Origin: JBBSBL01 sp963735885
GTDB taxonomy: Bacteria > Actinomycetota > Thermoleophilia > Solirubrobacterales > Solirubrobacteraceae
Length of the DNA: 64,000 bases
Reading direction: 5' to 3'
Assembly: GCA_963735885.1 (NCBI GenBank)
Contig: CAVTMP010000004.1
Coordinates: 806,001-870,000 of the forward strand
The notes beneath the pieces are model-generated. The model was given only the letters and a program-made list of their open reading frames with translations. It was not told the origin of the DNA and searched no databases. This document shows positions 18,981 through 27,420 of this stretch, one piece after another. The position numbers and the translations under genes were made by a program. Every line of letters starts with the position of its first letter. Within the stretch, counting starts at the first letter, position 1.

Positions 18981-19265
18981 TCAGGCCGGGTCGTCGCGGC
19001 CGACGCTGGCGAGCGGCTGCATGCCGGGCTCCGCGGGCTCTCCCCGCACCTCGCCGCTGCGCCCGAGGCGCTCGAGCCGCGCCATCTCCCGCTCGCCCTC
19101 CAGGCGGGCCGGGTCGTCCGGGGCGAGGCCGGCGACGAGGCGGCCGATGCGCTCGCGGATCTGCAGCGCGAAGTGCGGGGTCGAGGCGCCCATCAGCGCA
19201 CGGACGTCCGCGACGGTGACGCGGTGCCCGGGTCGCAGGCGCTCGGGGTGCTCGGCTTGGCTCAT
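18981..19265 (-). CDS. Small hypothetical protein coupled to the wall-binding lipoprotein
   Basis: 94-residue, charged, mostly helical protein with no signal peptide and no family I recognise. Its start ATG overlaps the stop of the lipoprotein gene upstream (ATGA), so the two are translationally coupled. The middle reads GASTPHFALQIRERIGRLVAGL, followed by an Arg/Glu-rich helix. Real-gene status rests on the overlap and codon usage. Confidence 0.6.
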   Translation of the reverse strand: MSQAEHPERLRPGHRVTVADVRALMGASTPHFALQIRERIGRLVAGLAPDDPARLEGEREMARLERLGRSGEVRGEPAEPGMQPLASVGRDDPA

Positions 19266-20464
19266 GGGGCGGGGCCGCCGGCCGAGACGGGGGCGATCTC
19301 CAGCAGCTGGTCGATCAGCGACTGGGAGCCGAGCGAGATCGCGCGCTCGTCGCCGATCAGCCAGCCGTGGTTGTAGACCCCGCGGACGGGGTCGTCGGTG
19401 TAGCCGGGCTGGATGTCGAGCAGGTAGGACTGCACGGCCCGCGGCACCGGCGACGGGCGGTCCAGGAGCAGCAGCGGGCCGTAGGCGCCGGCGCCGGCGA
19501 GCGGCGCCGCGGCGACGGCGTCGAGCGGCTGCCGGGCGCTGGCGAACGAGAGGCCGTGGCCCGGATCGACGACCCGCCAGCCGAACGCGCCGTCGGAGAA
19601 GCGGGCGAAGGCGATCGCCGCGCTCACCGGGTCGCGCCCGGGGATGCGGCGCACCCGCCCGAGGCGGCCGAGGGCGCGCTCCACCCGCGCCGAGACCGTC
19701 GCCGGCGGCCCGAGCACGTAGATCCGCGGCCGGTCGTGCGCGCGCAGCGCCCGCCGGGTGGCGGCGGGCACCGCGTCGCGCGTCACGTAGAGGATGGCGT
19801 CGCCGCTCTTCGCCGCCCACGCGGCGGCCGGCATGGCGTAGGCGGGCGCATCCTGGGAGACCACCATCACCGCCTCGCTCGGCCGGCCGGCGGTGGTGGT
19901 GCGGAAGCGATCCACGGCCGCCGCCAGCTCGGCCGGCCCGCTGCCGGCGATCCGCACGGTCTTGAGCCGCTCCGGGGGGTCCGCCACGTCCCCGACCTGC
20001 ACGAGCCGCGCCCCGGCGGCGGCCGGCGCACCGGTGGGCCGCAGCGCGAGCAGGGCCTCGGCGCTCGCGCCCGGGAGCTCGCCGGCGCCCGCCAGGAGGA
20101 TCGGCGCCCGCAGCGGTCGGGCGACGAGCGGCGCCGCCGCCAGCCCGGCGCGCCAGTCGCCGCTCGGCGCGAGGACGACCGCCTGCGGGCGTTGCGCGCC
20201 GCCCGGGTAGACCGCGCGCGCGACGGCCGCGGCGTTGGCGACGGGATCCGCCCCGCCCACCCGCGTCGTGTTCTTCGTGGCGAACGCCGGGAAGCCGAGC
20301 CCCGCCGGGGTCGCGGCCCCCGCGCCGGAGCGCCCGACCGTCGGCCCCGATCCGAGGCCCTGCGGCTTCCCGCCGCCGCCGCAGCCGGTCGCGGGAAGCG
20401 CGGCGAGCGCGACGGCCGCCGCGACGGCGAGCGCGACGGGCGGCGGGACGGGACGGCGGCGCAC
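19262..20464 (-). CDS. Cell-wall-binding-repeat (CW_binding_2-like) lipoprotein
   Basis: Surface lipoprotein of 400 aa. The GTG start at 20464 is preferred: it gives a basic n-region, a hydrophobic stretch and the lipobox ATGC, whereas the longer form adds an uncharacteristic Pro/Ala leader. The body holds cell-wall-binding-repeat-2-like modules: NTTRVGGADPVANAAAVARAVY near residue 65, PQAVVLAPSGDWRAGLAAAPL, PILLAG, then IYVLGPPATVS and RRIPGRDPVSAAIAFA. In the family such modules bind anionic wall polymers. It is divergent from the c-di-AMP riboswitch and NlpC/P60 gene, suggesting a wall-related role. Confidence 0.75.
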   Translation of the reverse strand: MRRRPVPPPVALAVAAAVALAALPATGCGGGGKPQGLGSGPTVGRSGAGAATPAGLGFPAFATKNTTRVGGADPVANAAAVARAVYPGGAQRPQAVVLAPSGDWRAGLAAAPLVARPLRAPILLAGAGELPGASAEALLALRPTGAPAAAGARLVQVGDVADPPERLKTVRIAGSGPAELAAAVDRFRTTTAGRPSEAVMVVSQDAPAYAMPAAAWAAKSGDAILYVTRDAVPAATRRALRAHDRPRIYVLGPPATVSARVERALGRLGRVRRIPGRDPVSAAIAFARFSDGAFGWRVVDPGHGLSFASARQPLDAVAAAPLAGAGAYGPLLLLDRPSPVPRAVQSYLLDIQPGYTDDPVRGVYNHGWLIGDERAISLGSQSLIDQLLEIAPVSAGGPAP

Positions 20465-20584
20465 GGACGCGAGGGTAGCGGCGGGCTCAGCCGGCGCGGA
20501 GCGTGCGGGCGGGCATCCCCGCATGGTGTCACCGGGGCCGGGACGCCGGGGGAGGAGGTCCGGCTCTTCCGTCGAACGCTTTGC

Positions 20585-20590
20585 TAGCTT
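20585..20590 (+). promoter_or_regulatory. -10 element of the riboswitch-NlpC/P60 transcript
   Basis: TAGCTT lies 7-8 bases before the conserved 5' end of the riboswitch aptamer, so the aptamer would sit at the very 5' end of the mRNA. The -35 is weak. Confidence 0.5.
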
Positions 20591-20593
20591 TCC

Positions 20594-20722
20594 GCCTGCC
20601 GAATCCCCGGGGCTCGAATCCCGGGGACCGGGGGACCCGGATGTTGGGGCGAATCACGCGGTGGAACCGCGAGAGGCGCAAGCTCGTTTAGCGCCAGCCC
20701 GTCAGCTAACCCCGGAGGCCGA
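20594..20722 (+). promoter_or_regulatory. c-di-AMP riboswitch (ydaO/yuaA class)
   Basis: The conserved ydaO aptamer blocks appear in order: TGCCGAATCC at 20597, a CCCCGGG...CCCGGGG hairpin, GGGGGACCC (20630s), GGGGCGAAT (20646-20654) and the invariant 3' block CCCGTCAGCTAACCCCGGAGGC (20698-20719). In this class c-di-AMP binding turns expression off. It precedes an NlpC/P60 wall hydrolase, a known target type in Actinobacteria. The 3' strand contains GGAGG (20714-20718), so ligand-stabilised closing helix P1 could hide ribosome-binding sequence; no separate terminator is seen before the TTG start at 20740. Confidence 0.9.
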
Positions 20723-20739
20723 CGAACGAGACTCTGGGC

Positions 20740-21339
20740 TTGCGGGCGCTTCGCCACACCACGATCACGGCCTTCCTGGGCGTCCTCGCCTGCGCGCCGA
20801 GCGCCCTGGCCGACACGCCCGGCGGGGCGGTCCCCGGGCAGGCGCCGAGCCAGTCGGGCGCCGCCGGTGGCGCCGCGTTCGGCGTCCGGCCGCGGAGCCC
20901 GCAGAGCACGCCGGCGCGACCGACGGTGACGGGCAGCGTGGCGAAGATCCGCAAGGGGGTCGCCTACGCGCCCGCCGACGCGCCGCTGACCGTCCGCCAG
21001 GTGATCTGGGCCGGCAACCGGATCCGCAGCAAGCCCTACGTCTGGGGCGGCGGGCACGCGAGCTGGCGTGCCCGCGGCTACGACTGCTCGGGCTCGGTGT
21101 CCTACGCGCTGCACGGCGCCGGCCTCGTGGCCGAGGCGATGACCTCCGGCGACTACGCCGGCTGGGGCAGGCGGGGCGCCGGCGACTGGATCACGCTCTA
21201 CGCGAACGGCGGCCACATCTACATGGTCGTCGCCGGCGTCCGCTTCGACACGAGCGGCGCCACCGCCGCCGGCTCGCGCTGGCAGAAGGCCATGCGCTCC
21301 GGCCGCGGCTTCGCCGTTCGGCACCCCGACGGCCTGTAG
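20740..21339 (+). CDS. NlpC/P60 family peptidoglycan hydrolase
   Basis: Secreted endopeptidase of 199 aa, expected to cleave D-Glu-diaminopimelate bonds in stem peptides. Signal peptide at residues 1-24 (ending ALADTP), a low-complexity Pro/Gln/Ala linker to about residue 60, then the NlpC/P60 fold: KPYVWGGGH, the nucleophile Cys116 in GYDCSGSV and the general base His159 in GGHIYMV. The start is TTG at 20740, the only start in frame after the riboswitch; spacing to GGAGG is long (21 bases). Directly controlled by the upstream c-di-AMP riboswitch. No SH3 or LysM anchor is visible. Confidence 0.88.
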   Translation: MRALRHTTITAFLGVLACAPSALADTPGGAVPGQAPSQSGAAGGAAFGVRPRSPQSTPARPTVTGSVAKIRKGVAYAPADAPLTVRQVIWAGNRIRSKPYVWGGGHASWRARGYDCSGSVSYALHGAGLVAEAMTSGDYAGWGRRGAGDWITLYANGGHIYMVVAGVRFDTSGATAAGSRWQKAMRSGRGFAVRHPDGL

Positions 21340-21356
21340 GCCTCCCCGGTCGCCCC

Positions 21357-23132
21357 TCAGCAGCGCGGCAGGCGCAGCGCGGTGCGGCCCCCGGCGCCGT
21401 CCGTGGCCCTCAGGACGCGGCCACAGGCCGTGCGTCGCAGCGTGAACCGCCCCCCGGCCGAGGTCGGCACGGGCCGTCCGTCCAGGCTCAGCGACACCCG
21501 TGACGCGGCGCGGGCGGCGACCGGCCGCCACGCGGCGTCGAGTGCGCGCGCGCGGGCGACGAAGACATCCATCACGTTCGGCGGGACCCGGAAAGGCGGG
21601 AAGTCCACGGCCGTCCCACCCCGCCATCCGAAGGTGAGTCGCCGCTCGGCGGCCCACTGCGTGCTCGCGGCGTCGAGCCTCTGGCGGACCGCGGCCGCGG
21701 CCGCCGGGGCGGGCGGCGCGACCCGCCCGGTGAGGCCGGCGCGGGGATCCCCTCCGACGCTCAGGGCCGGCCGCTCGGCGCTCAGCAGCCCGAGCGCGGC
21801 GCGCCCGACCCGCGCCCCGCGCGCGGCGGCGCCCACGAACGGCCCGGCCTGCGCGACCAGCCGCCGGACGGCCGCGCGCGGGCCGAAACGCCGGGGCGCG
21901 TCGCGGACGGCGGCGAGCTCGCCGGCCGCGCGGGCCCACGGGTCCCGCCAGCGGTCGCCGCTCCGGTAGGCGCGCAGGAGCGCCCGCGCCGCCCGGGCGA
22001 AGGTCGGGGCCTCGGCGTCGTCGAGCTTCGTGGAGTACGACGTCTCCGCCCAGGCGCGCAGCGCGTCGCGGGCGACGGCGTTCGGCCCCGCGAGCTCCCG
22101 CACCGCGCGCAGCCACGCGGCGCGGGGGCGGTAGCGGACGGGATCGCGCAGCCAGGCCGCCGCGGTGGCGAGCGGCAGGACGTTGAGGTCGGGCTCGTTC
22201 GCCGGGTTGAAGAAGAAGCCGCCGACCGCGCCGCGGACGTCGGCCCGGCGGACGTAGGGGCCGAGGAAGATCCGCACGGTCCCGCCCGGGGCCGCGCTGC
22301 CCGCCGCGTCGGTGTTCGTCCAGTTCTCCCACACGAGCGGCCGGCGGCCGACGAGCCGCCCGTAGGCCCGCGCCTGGGCCGCGCTCCACTGGCGCGACGG
22401 GATGCTCGTCCCGGTCCACATGACCTCGATGCCGGGCGCGAGCCGCGCCCGCAGCGCGCGGAGGTATGCCCCGTCGGCGGTGCCGGCGTAGTGGGCGAGG
22501 ACGGTGAGCAGCCGGGCGCCCGGAACCAGGCGCCGCAACGCGATCCGCAGACGCGAGAGGAACTCGCCGGTCGCGCGGCCGTGCGCGGACTCGCCGGCGC
22601 CGTAGCGCGCGCGGTCCTCGGGGTGGGTGAAGACCGGCCGGACGTCGTCGAAGGACGCCATGAACGTGCGCGCGCCGGCGCGGGCGAACGGGGCGAAACG
22701 GCGAACGACCGCCGACAGGTCGCCGCGGCAGGAGAAGCAGAGATCGCGGCTCGCGGGCCGCCCCGGCCGGGTGCCGGAGGGGATGGCCGGGAGCGCCGGA
22801 CTGAGGTTGGGGATCCAGGCGACGCCGAGCCGTCGGGCGAGGCGCACCTCCGCGGCGTAGGCCCGCATCTCCGCACGGGGGTAGGCCTCGCGCCAGTACG
22901 CGCGCTGGCGCGGGTCGTCCTTCGGCGCGTGGACGTAGGCGTTCAGGCCGTGCCCGGCCATCCAGCGCAGCATCCGGGTCCGCTCCGGGTGCGTCCACGG
23001 GCGCCCGTAGGCGCCCTCGACGATTCCGCGCCAGGCGAACGGCGGGGGACCCGATGCCGCGCTCGCGCCCGCCGACCCGGCCGCGAGCGTGGCGAGCGCC
23101 GCCGCGACGGCGGCGATCCCGCCCGCGCTCAT
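21357..23132 (-). CDS. Secreted GH84-family beta-N-acetylglucosaminidase-like protein
   Basis: 591-residue exported glycosidase. After a signal peptide (residues 1-27) comes the GH84 catalytic barrel: RGIVEGAYGRPWTHPERTRML (34-54), NAYVHAPKDDPRQRAYWRE (64-82) and the paired catalytic Asp162-Asp163 in SFDDV, equivalent to the Asp-Asp dyad of NagJ and O-GlcNAcase; ENWTN and FFNPANEPDLN also match the family. The C-terminal third is Ala/Arg-rich. The natural substrate would be terminal beta-GlcNAc on wall, surface glycan or environmental polymer. It is convergent with the riboswitch-controlled NlpC/P60 gene, 17 bp apart. Confidence 0.85.
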   Translation of the reverse strand: MSAGGIAAVAAALATLAAGSAGASAASGPPPFAWRGIVEGAYGRPWTHPERTRMLRWMAGHGLNAYVHAPKDDPRQRAYWREAYPRAEMRAYAAEVRLARRLGVAWIPNLSPALPAIPSGTRPGRPASRDLCFSCRGDLSAVVRRFAPFARAGARTFMASFDDVRPVFTHPEDRARYGAGESAHGRATGEFLSRLRIALRRLVPGARLLTVLAHYAGTADGAYLRALRARLAPGIEVMWTGTSIPSRQWSAAQARAYGRLVGRRPLVWENWTNTDAAGSAAPGGTVRIFLGPYVRRADVRGAVGGFFFNPANEPDLNVLPLATAAAWLRDPVRYRPRAAWLRAVRELAGPNAVARDALRAWAETSYSTKLDDAEAPTFARAARALLRAYRSGDRWRDPWARAAGELAAVRDAPRRFGPRAAVRRLVAQAGPFVGAAARGARVGRAALGLLSAERPALSVGGDPRAGLTGRVAPPAPAAAAAVRQRLDAASTQWAAERRLTFGWRGGTAVDFPPFRVPPNVMDVFVARARALDAAWRPVAARAASRVSLSLDGRPVPTSAGGRFTLRRTACGRVLRATDGAGGRTALRLPRC

Positions 23133-23237
23133 GCCCCGACCGGTCCGTCGGGCCCGCGTCCCGCCACGATGCGATCCATGCGACCGCCGATGCTAGATGA
23201 GCGATCCCGGGACCCTCGGCGGTTCGGGTGCGTCGGC

Positions 23238-23243
23238 TACGCT
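23238..23243 (+). promoter_or_regulatory. -10 element of pspA
   Basis: TACGCT with a TTCGGG-like hexamer about 16 bases upstream; the transcript would have a 5' leader of about 30 bases carrying the GAGGAGGAA Shine-Dalgarno. No sigma-54 -24/-12 element is visible. Confidence 0.4.
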
Positions 23244-23279
23244 AGGTCGCGACCCGACCGAACGGCCGAGGAGGAAGCG

Positions 23280-24056
23280 ATGCCGGGCGTCTCCGGGCGC
23301 ATGTCCACCGTCATCAAGGCGAAGATCTCGAAGCTGCTGGACCGAGCCGAGGATCCCGCCGAGACGCTGGAGTACAGCTACCAGAAGCAGATCGAGCTCC
23401 TCCAGAACGTGAAGAAGGGGCTCGCCGACGTCGCCACGTCCAAGAAGCGGCTCCAGCTCCAGTCGCAGAAGCTCGAGCAGCAGGTCGTGAAGCTCGACAC
23501 CCAGGCGCGCCAGGCGCTCGCCCAGAACCGGGAGGACCTGGCGCGCATGGCGCTCGAGCGCAAGCAGCTCGCGCAGACCGAGCTCCAGTCGCTCGACACC
23601 CAGGTCGCCGACCTCGAGGCCCAGCAGCAGCAGCTCGCCGAGTCCGAGCAGAAGCTGCGCACGAAGATCGAGGCCTTCCGCAGCAAGAAGGAGGTCATCA
23701 AGGCCCAGTACTCCGCCGCCGAGGCGCAGGTCCGGATCTCCGAGGCGGCGACCGGCGTGGGCGAGGAGATGGCCGACGTCGGGCTCGCGATGCAGCGCGC
23801 GGTCGACAAGACCGAGAACATGAAGGCCCGCGCCGACGCCGTGCAGGAGCTCGAGGCGGCGGGCACCTTCGAGGACCTCACGCAGCTCGGCGAGGGCAAG
23901 GACGACCTCGACCGCCAGCTCGGCGAGCTCACGTCGGCCAGCCAGGTCGACGACGACCTGGCGAAGATGAAGGCCGAGCTGGGCGGCGGCACCGCGCCCG
24001 CGCCGGAGCTCGGCGCCGGCGACGGCCCGCCGGCCGGCGGGGAGAAGGGCGCGTGA
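23280..24056 (+). CDS. pspA: PspA/IM30 phage-shock protein A
   Basis: 258-residue, almost wholly alpha-helical ESCRT-III-like membrane-stress protein. The N-terminal amphipathic helix MSTVIKAKISKLLDRAEDP and the hairpin region that follows (LEYSYQKQIELLQNVKKGLADVATSKKRLQ) are diagnostic; long Gln/Glu/Leu coiled coils fill residues 40-220 and a Gly/Pro/Ala tail ends the protein. ATG at 23280 has a strong GAGGAGG ribosome site. It is followed by pspAA with a GTGA overlap. It is expected to polymerise on damaged inner leaflet. No PspF or PspBC is present, as is usual in Actinobacteria. Confidence 0.93.
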   Translation: MPGVSGRMSTVIKAKISKLLDRAEDPAETLEYSYQKQIELLQNVKKGLADVATSKKRLQLQSQKLEQQVVKLDTQARQALAQNREDLARMALERKQLAQTELQSLDTQVADLEAQQQQLAESEQKLRTKIEAFRSKKEVIKAQYSAAEAQVRISEAATGVGEEMADVGLAMQRAVDKTENMKARADAVQELEAAGTFEDLTQLGEGKDDLDRQLGELTSASQVDDDLAKMKAELGGGTAPAPELGAGDGPPAGGEKGA

Positions 24057-24331
24057 TCGCGCGCCTCGCGACGGAGGGGCAGTACCGGCTGGCCGACGAC
24101 GTCCGCGCCCGCCTCAACGAGCTCGACAACGAGGCGGTCGCCGCCGTCGAGGCCGGCGATCGGGACACGTTCGCCGACCTGCTCGCCCGCATGCACGACC
24201 TCGTCGTGGCCGAGGGCGAGCCGCTCCCGGGCGACGAGCTCGTCGGCTCCGACGTGATCATCCCGCCGCCGGACTCCACGCTGGACGAAGCGCGGGCGGA
24301 CTTCTCGGGCGACGGGCTGATCCCGGACTAG
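24053..24331 (+). CDS. pspAA: PspA-associated protein PspAA
   Basis: 92-residue protein matching the PspAA domain: MIARLATEGQYRLADDVRARLNELD followed by an acidic AVEAGDRDTFADLLARMHDLV segment. In actinobacteria this domain sits directly downstream of pspA, as here with a GTGA start-stop overlap. Cytosolic; presumed PspA partner. The C-terminus (GSDVIIPPPDSTLDEARADF) is acidic and probably flexible. Confidence 0.88.
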   Translation: MIARLATEGQYRLADDVRARLNELDNEAVAAVEAGDRDTFADLLARMHDLVVAEGEPLPGDELVGSDVIIPPPDSTLDEARADFSGDGLIPD

Positions 24332-24339
24332 AGGCCGGA

Positions 24340-24369
24340 TTCCGCGGCCCGCGCACGCGGGTCGCGGAA
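24340..24369. terminator. Bidirectional hairpin terminator
   Basis: A 13-bp stem (TTCCGCGGCCCGC with GCGGGTCGCGGAA, one G-U pair) and a GCAC tetraloop lie between the convergent pspAA and beta-propeller genes. Very stable and placed to end both transcripts. Confidence 0.8.
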
Positions 24370-24377
24370 CCGATCAT

Positions 24378-25397
24378 CTAGCCGACGACGGTCGGCGAGC
24401 CGGCGCTCGGCGCCCAACGATGCGGTCGCCCGCCGCCGTTCGCCGGGACCGTCCAGATCTCCTCCGAGTTGTCGTAGAGCACGTTCGCGTCGTCGAGCCA
24501 GGCGATCTGATCGTCGATCGGCCGGCGCTCGGCGAGCGGCGTCTCGCGCCCGGTGCGCAGATCGAGCACGGTGAAGCGCCATTGCGGCGGGTTGCCGATC
24601 CGCTTCTTGTAGGCGACGAGCCGCCCGTCGGGCGAGAGCGACGGGCACTCGGCGTTCTCGTGGACCGTGCGTCCGGTCCGCGTCGGGATGTCGCCGCGGA
24701 CCAGCCAGGTCCTCCCGCCGGTGCCGAGCGTGGCGTAGAACGTGCGGCCGTCGCGCGCGAAGGTGACGCCCCAGTAGTTGCGGTCCGGAGCCGTCACGGG
24801 TTGCCCGTCGCGGGTCACCGTGAAGCGCTCGAGGTTCGCGACGCGCCGGCCGCGGCGGAGGTCGAGCAGCGTCGTGGCGGTGGAGAACGCGCCGGCCTCG
24901 GCGTAGGAGTGCCCGGAGACGAACGTCGTCACGGTCCCGTAGCGGCCGTCGGGCGAGACGCGCGTGCGGCTCGGCACGCCGGCGAGCTCCAGCCGTCGGC
25001 CGGGCCGGAACCCCGGCCCGAAGATCGTCGCCTCGGTCCCGGTGCCGAAGGTCCCGCCGCGCCGCGCGCACAGCCCGACGCGGCCGTTGAACGCAACGCG
25101 GTCGCAGCGCAGCCCGGTCAGGGCGCGCGGGCGGACCGGGTCGGCGACCGCGGCCACGGCGACCCGCCCGTAGTTGCGCGGTCGGACGCGGTCGAGCGAG
25201 CGCAGGACGACGTAGGGCGGGCGGGCCTCGATCGCGCGCAGCTCGTCGGCCTGGCGGGCCGTGGGCGCCCGGTCCGCCGGCTCGCGGCCGCCGCGCAGCG
25301 CGGCGTAGGCGACGAACCCGCCGCCGACGAGGATGCACACCGCGACGATCGCGGCGAATGCGGCGCGACGCCGCGTCGCGCCGCCGGGATCAGACAC
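24378..25397 (-). CDS. TolB-like beta-propeller membrane-anchored protein
   Basis: 339-residue protein with one N-terminal membrane helix (AAFAAIVAVCILVGGGFVAYAAL), so probably anchored with an extracytoplasmic propeller. Repeats such as SRTRVSPDGRYGTVTTF, WGVTFARDGRTFYAT, CPSLSPDGRLVAYKKR and QIAWLDDANVLYDN match TolB/WD40-like (PD40) blades. GTG at 25397 overlaps the end of the MFS gene by 8 bases. Last gene of the htpX-pspAB-MFS group; it may sense or bind a ligand, but nothing shows which. Confidence 0.75.
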   Translation of the reverse strand: MSDPGGATRRRAAFAAIVAVCILVGGGFVAYAALRGGREPADRAPTARQADELRAIEARPPYVVLRSLDRVRPRNYGRVAVAAVADPVRPRALTGLRCDRVAFNGRVGLCARRGGTFGTGTEATIFGPGFRPGRRLELAGVPSRTRVSPDGRYGTVTTFVSGHSYAEAGAFSTATTLLDLRRGRRVANLERFTVTRDGQPVTAPDRNYWGVTFARDGRTFYATLGTGGRTWLVRGDIPTRTGRTVHENAECPSLSPDGRLVAYKKRIGNPPQWRFTVLDLRTGRETPLAERRPIDDQIAWLDDANVLYDNSEEIWTVPANGGGRPHRWAPSAGSPTVVG

Positions 25398-26676
25398 GGG
25401 CCCAGGCCTCCCGGACCTGGCGCAGGGCGACGAGCGCGAGGACGAGGGCGAGCGCGAGGCCCGCGGCGAACACGTACCCGGCGACGGCGAGCCCGGCGGC
25501 GGTCCACAGGGCGCCGAAGGCGATCGAGGAGACGAGCCGCGCGAGGCTCGTCGCGGTGGAGACCAGCCCGAGCCCGCTGCCCCGCAGCGCCTCGGGCACG
25601 AGGCTGCTGGTCAGCGCCATCAGCACGCCGTCGGTGGCGGCGTAGTAGGCGCCGAGCAGGCCGACGTAGAGGGCGACGACGCCGGGCCCGGAGAGCGGCA
25701 GGAAGAGTCCGGTGTAGACGAGCAGCAGCACGGCGTAGCCGCCGAGGAACACGCGCCCACGCCCGATCCGGTCGGCCAGCCGCCCGGCGGGGACGGCGAG
25801 CAGCATGTAGACGAGCGCGGTGCCGACGAAGAGCAGGGGGAAGAAGCTCGTCTCCAGGTCGGTGCGCTGCTGGAGGGCGAGGTAGACGAAGGCGTCGCTC
25901 ACCGTGGCCAATCCGAGGCCGGTGCCGGCCAGGACGACGGCGGCGAAGGGGCGCTCGCGCAGCAGCGCGGACGCCTCGCGCAGCGACGGCCGCTCCGCGG
26001 GCGCGGCCGCCGCCGGGGCGGCGGCGTCGCCCGGGGCCCGGGTGCGGTTCTGGACGAAGAGCAGCAGCACCGCGAGCCCGACGATCGCGAAGCAGAAGCT
26101 CACGACGAAGGTCGCGTCGTAGGACCCGGGGGCGAGCGCGAGCAGCCCGAAGGCGATCAGCGGGCCGAGCAGCGCGCCGGTGGTGTCCATCGCCCGGTGC
26201 ACGCCGAACGCCGCGCCGAGCCGGTCGGCCGGCGCGCTGAGCGAGATCAGCGCGTCGCGGGGCGCCGTGCGGATGCCCTTGCCGGCCCGGTCGACGAGCA
26301 CGACGGCGGCGATCGCGCCCCACGCGGCGCCGACGCGAGCAGGCCGAGCTTGCAGACCGCCGAGAGGCCGTAGCCGACGGCGGCGATCGCCTTGTAGCGC
26401 CCGCCGCGGTCGGCGACGAACCCGGCGGCGAGGCGGACGAGCGCCGTCGCGCCCTGGTACAGGCCGTCGACCACGCCGAACTGCAGCGGCGAGAGCCCGA
26501 GCCCCACGACGAGGTAGAGCGGGAGGATCGTCGTGACCATCTCCGAGGAGACGTCGGTGAGCAGGCTGACCGTGCCCGAGCAGCACGACGTTGCGCCCGA
26601 CGGGCGCGGCGCGCCGCCGCGACAGCAGCCGCCGGTGGCCCTCGACGAGGGCGCCTGTGCTCTCCACGCGGTACAT
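25390..26676 (-). CDS. MFS transporter (frameshifted twice as read)
   Basis: About 430-residue major facilitator with 12 helices. Motif-like loops are seen: VADRGGRYKAIAAVGYGLSA and DRIGRGRVFLGGYAVLLL (motif A type, one per half), and GIRTAPRDALISLSAP, which is common in a drug-efflux/unknown-substrate subgroup. One extra G near 26578 and one indel near 26330 move the segment 26540-26335 into another frame, while both ends share a frame. Compensating indels suggest sequence error. Gap to pspAB is 81 bases and it overlaps the propeller gene, so it probably belongs to the htpX transcript. Confidence 0.78.
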   Translation of the reverse strand: MYRVESTGALVEGHRRLLSRRRAAPVGRNVVLLGHGQPAHRRLLGDGHDDPPALPRRGARALAAAVRRGRRPVPGRDGARPPRRRVRRRPRRALQGDRRRRLRPLGGLQARPARVGAAWGAIAAVVLVDRAGKGIRTAPRDALISLSAPADRLGAAFGVHRAMDTTGALLGPLIAFGLLALAPGSYDATFVVSFCFAIVGLAVLLLFVQNRTRAPGDAAAPAAAAPAERPSLREASALLRERPFAAVVLAGTGLGLATVSDAFVYLALQQRTDLETSFFPLLFVGTALVYMLLAVPAGRLADRIGRGRVFLGGYAVLLLVYTGLFLPLSGPGVVALYVGLLGAYYAATDGVLMALTSSLVPEALRGSGLGLVSTATSLARLVSSIAFGALWTAAGLAVAGYVFAAGLALALVLALVALRQVREAWARV

Positions 26677-26757
26677 CGGCGTCCGGGAGTCCGTTCCGGC
26701 GGCCGAGGTTAGGGCGCGAGCAGGCGGCCCGCGCCCCCTATCCGTCCAGGGGCCGCG

Positions 26758-27330
26758 TCAGATCGGGATGCCCCAGAGCGGGAACCAGCGCTCCATCTCG
26801 GCCTCGATCGGCAGCTCCGCGCCGAGCTGCGCCTTGAGGCGCAGCTCGGCCTCGACGTCGCGTTGCTGGTCGCCGGGCGCCGGCACGAACGGGTAGAACG
26901 CGCCGCGCTTGTAGTTGTAGATCAGGTAGACGGGGCGGCCGCCGGACTCCTGGAAGGCGAACACCGCGCAGAGGACCCGGTCCCCGTAGCCGCCGCCCTG
27001 CAGCGCGTCGCTGACGCCGTTGACCCCGACCACGAGGTCGTCGAAGTCGGGGTCGCGCAGCACCATCCAGCGGTAGCCGTACTCGTCGTCGCGGGTCTCG
27101 ACCTGCGTCCCCTGGTCTCCGCCGGTGCCGCGCACGACCTCCTCCATCTCGGCGGCGATCGCCGTGAAGTCGGCCGTGGCCAGCGGCTGGAAGACGATGC
27201 CCGCCACGCCGCGGGTGGTGATCCCGAGCCCGGTCTCGAGCGTCACGTACGCCGTCGCCGCGGCGAACAGGCGGTCGGGCGCGGGCCCCTTGAGCTTGCG
27301 CCTGCCGAAGACGACGTCGAACAGCCCCAT
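26758..27330 (-). CDS. pspAB: PspA-associated protein PspAB
   Basis: 190-residue cytosolic protein. MGLFDVVFGRRKLKGPAPDRLFAAATAYVTLE and the GVAGIVFQPL...EMEEVV region are characteristic of PspAB; the C-terminal part (YLIYNYKRGAFYPFVP...EMERWFPLWGIPI) completes the family pattern. In other actinobacteria pspAB is found beside an HtpX-type protease; here it lies 90 bases downstream of htpX on the same strand. It is likely part of membrane-stress handling with PspA and PspAA encoded 3 kb away. Confidence 0.88.
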   Translation of the reverse strand: MGLFDVVFGRRKLKGPAPDRLFAAATAYVTLETGLGITTRGVAGIVFQPLATADFTAIAAEMEEVVRGTGGDQGTQVETRDDEYGYRWMVLRDPDFDDLVVGVNGVSDALQGGGYGDRVLCAVFAFQESGGRPVYLIYNYKRGAFYPFVPAPGDQQRDVEAELRLKAQLGAELPIEAEMERWFPLWGIPI

Positions 27331-27420
27331 CGGCCGGACGCTAGATGATCGCCCTCGCCGCCGCGACCGGGAGCGCGGCCGCCGTCGCCTCCGCGGTCGC
27401 CCCGGAGGCGGGTGCCTCGT

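Noticed and set aside
20597..20640. TCGAATCC inside a hairpin, resembling a tRNA T-arm
   Set aside because: The rest of a cloverleaf is missing and the bases are part of the ydaO riboswitch consensus.
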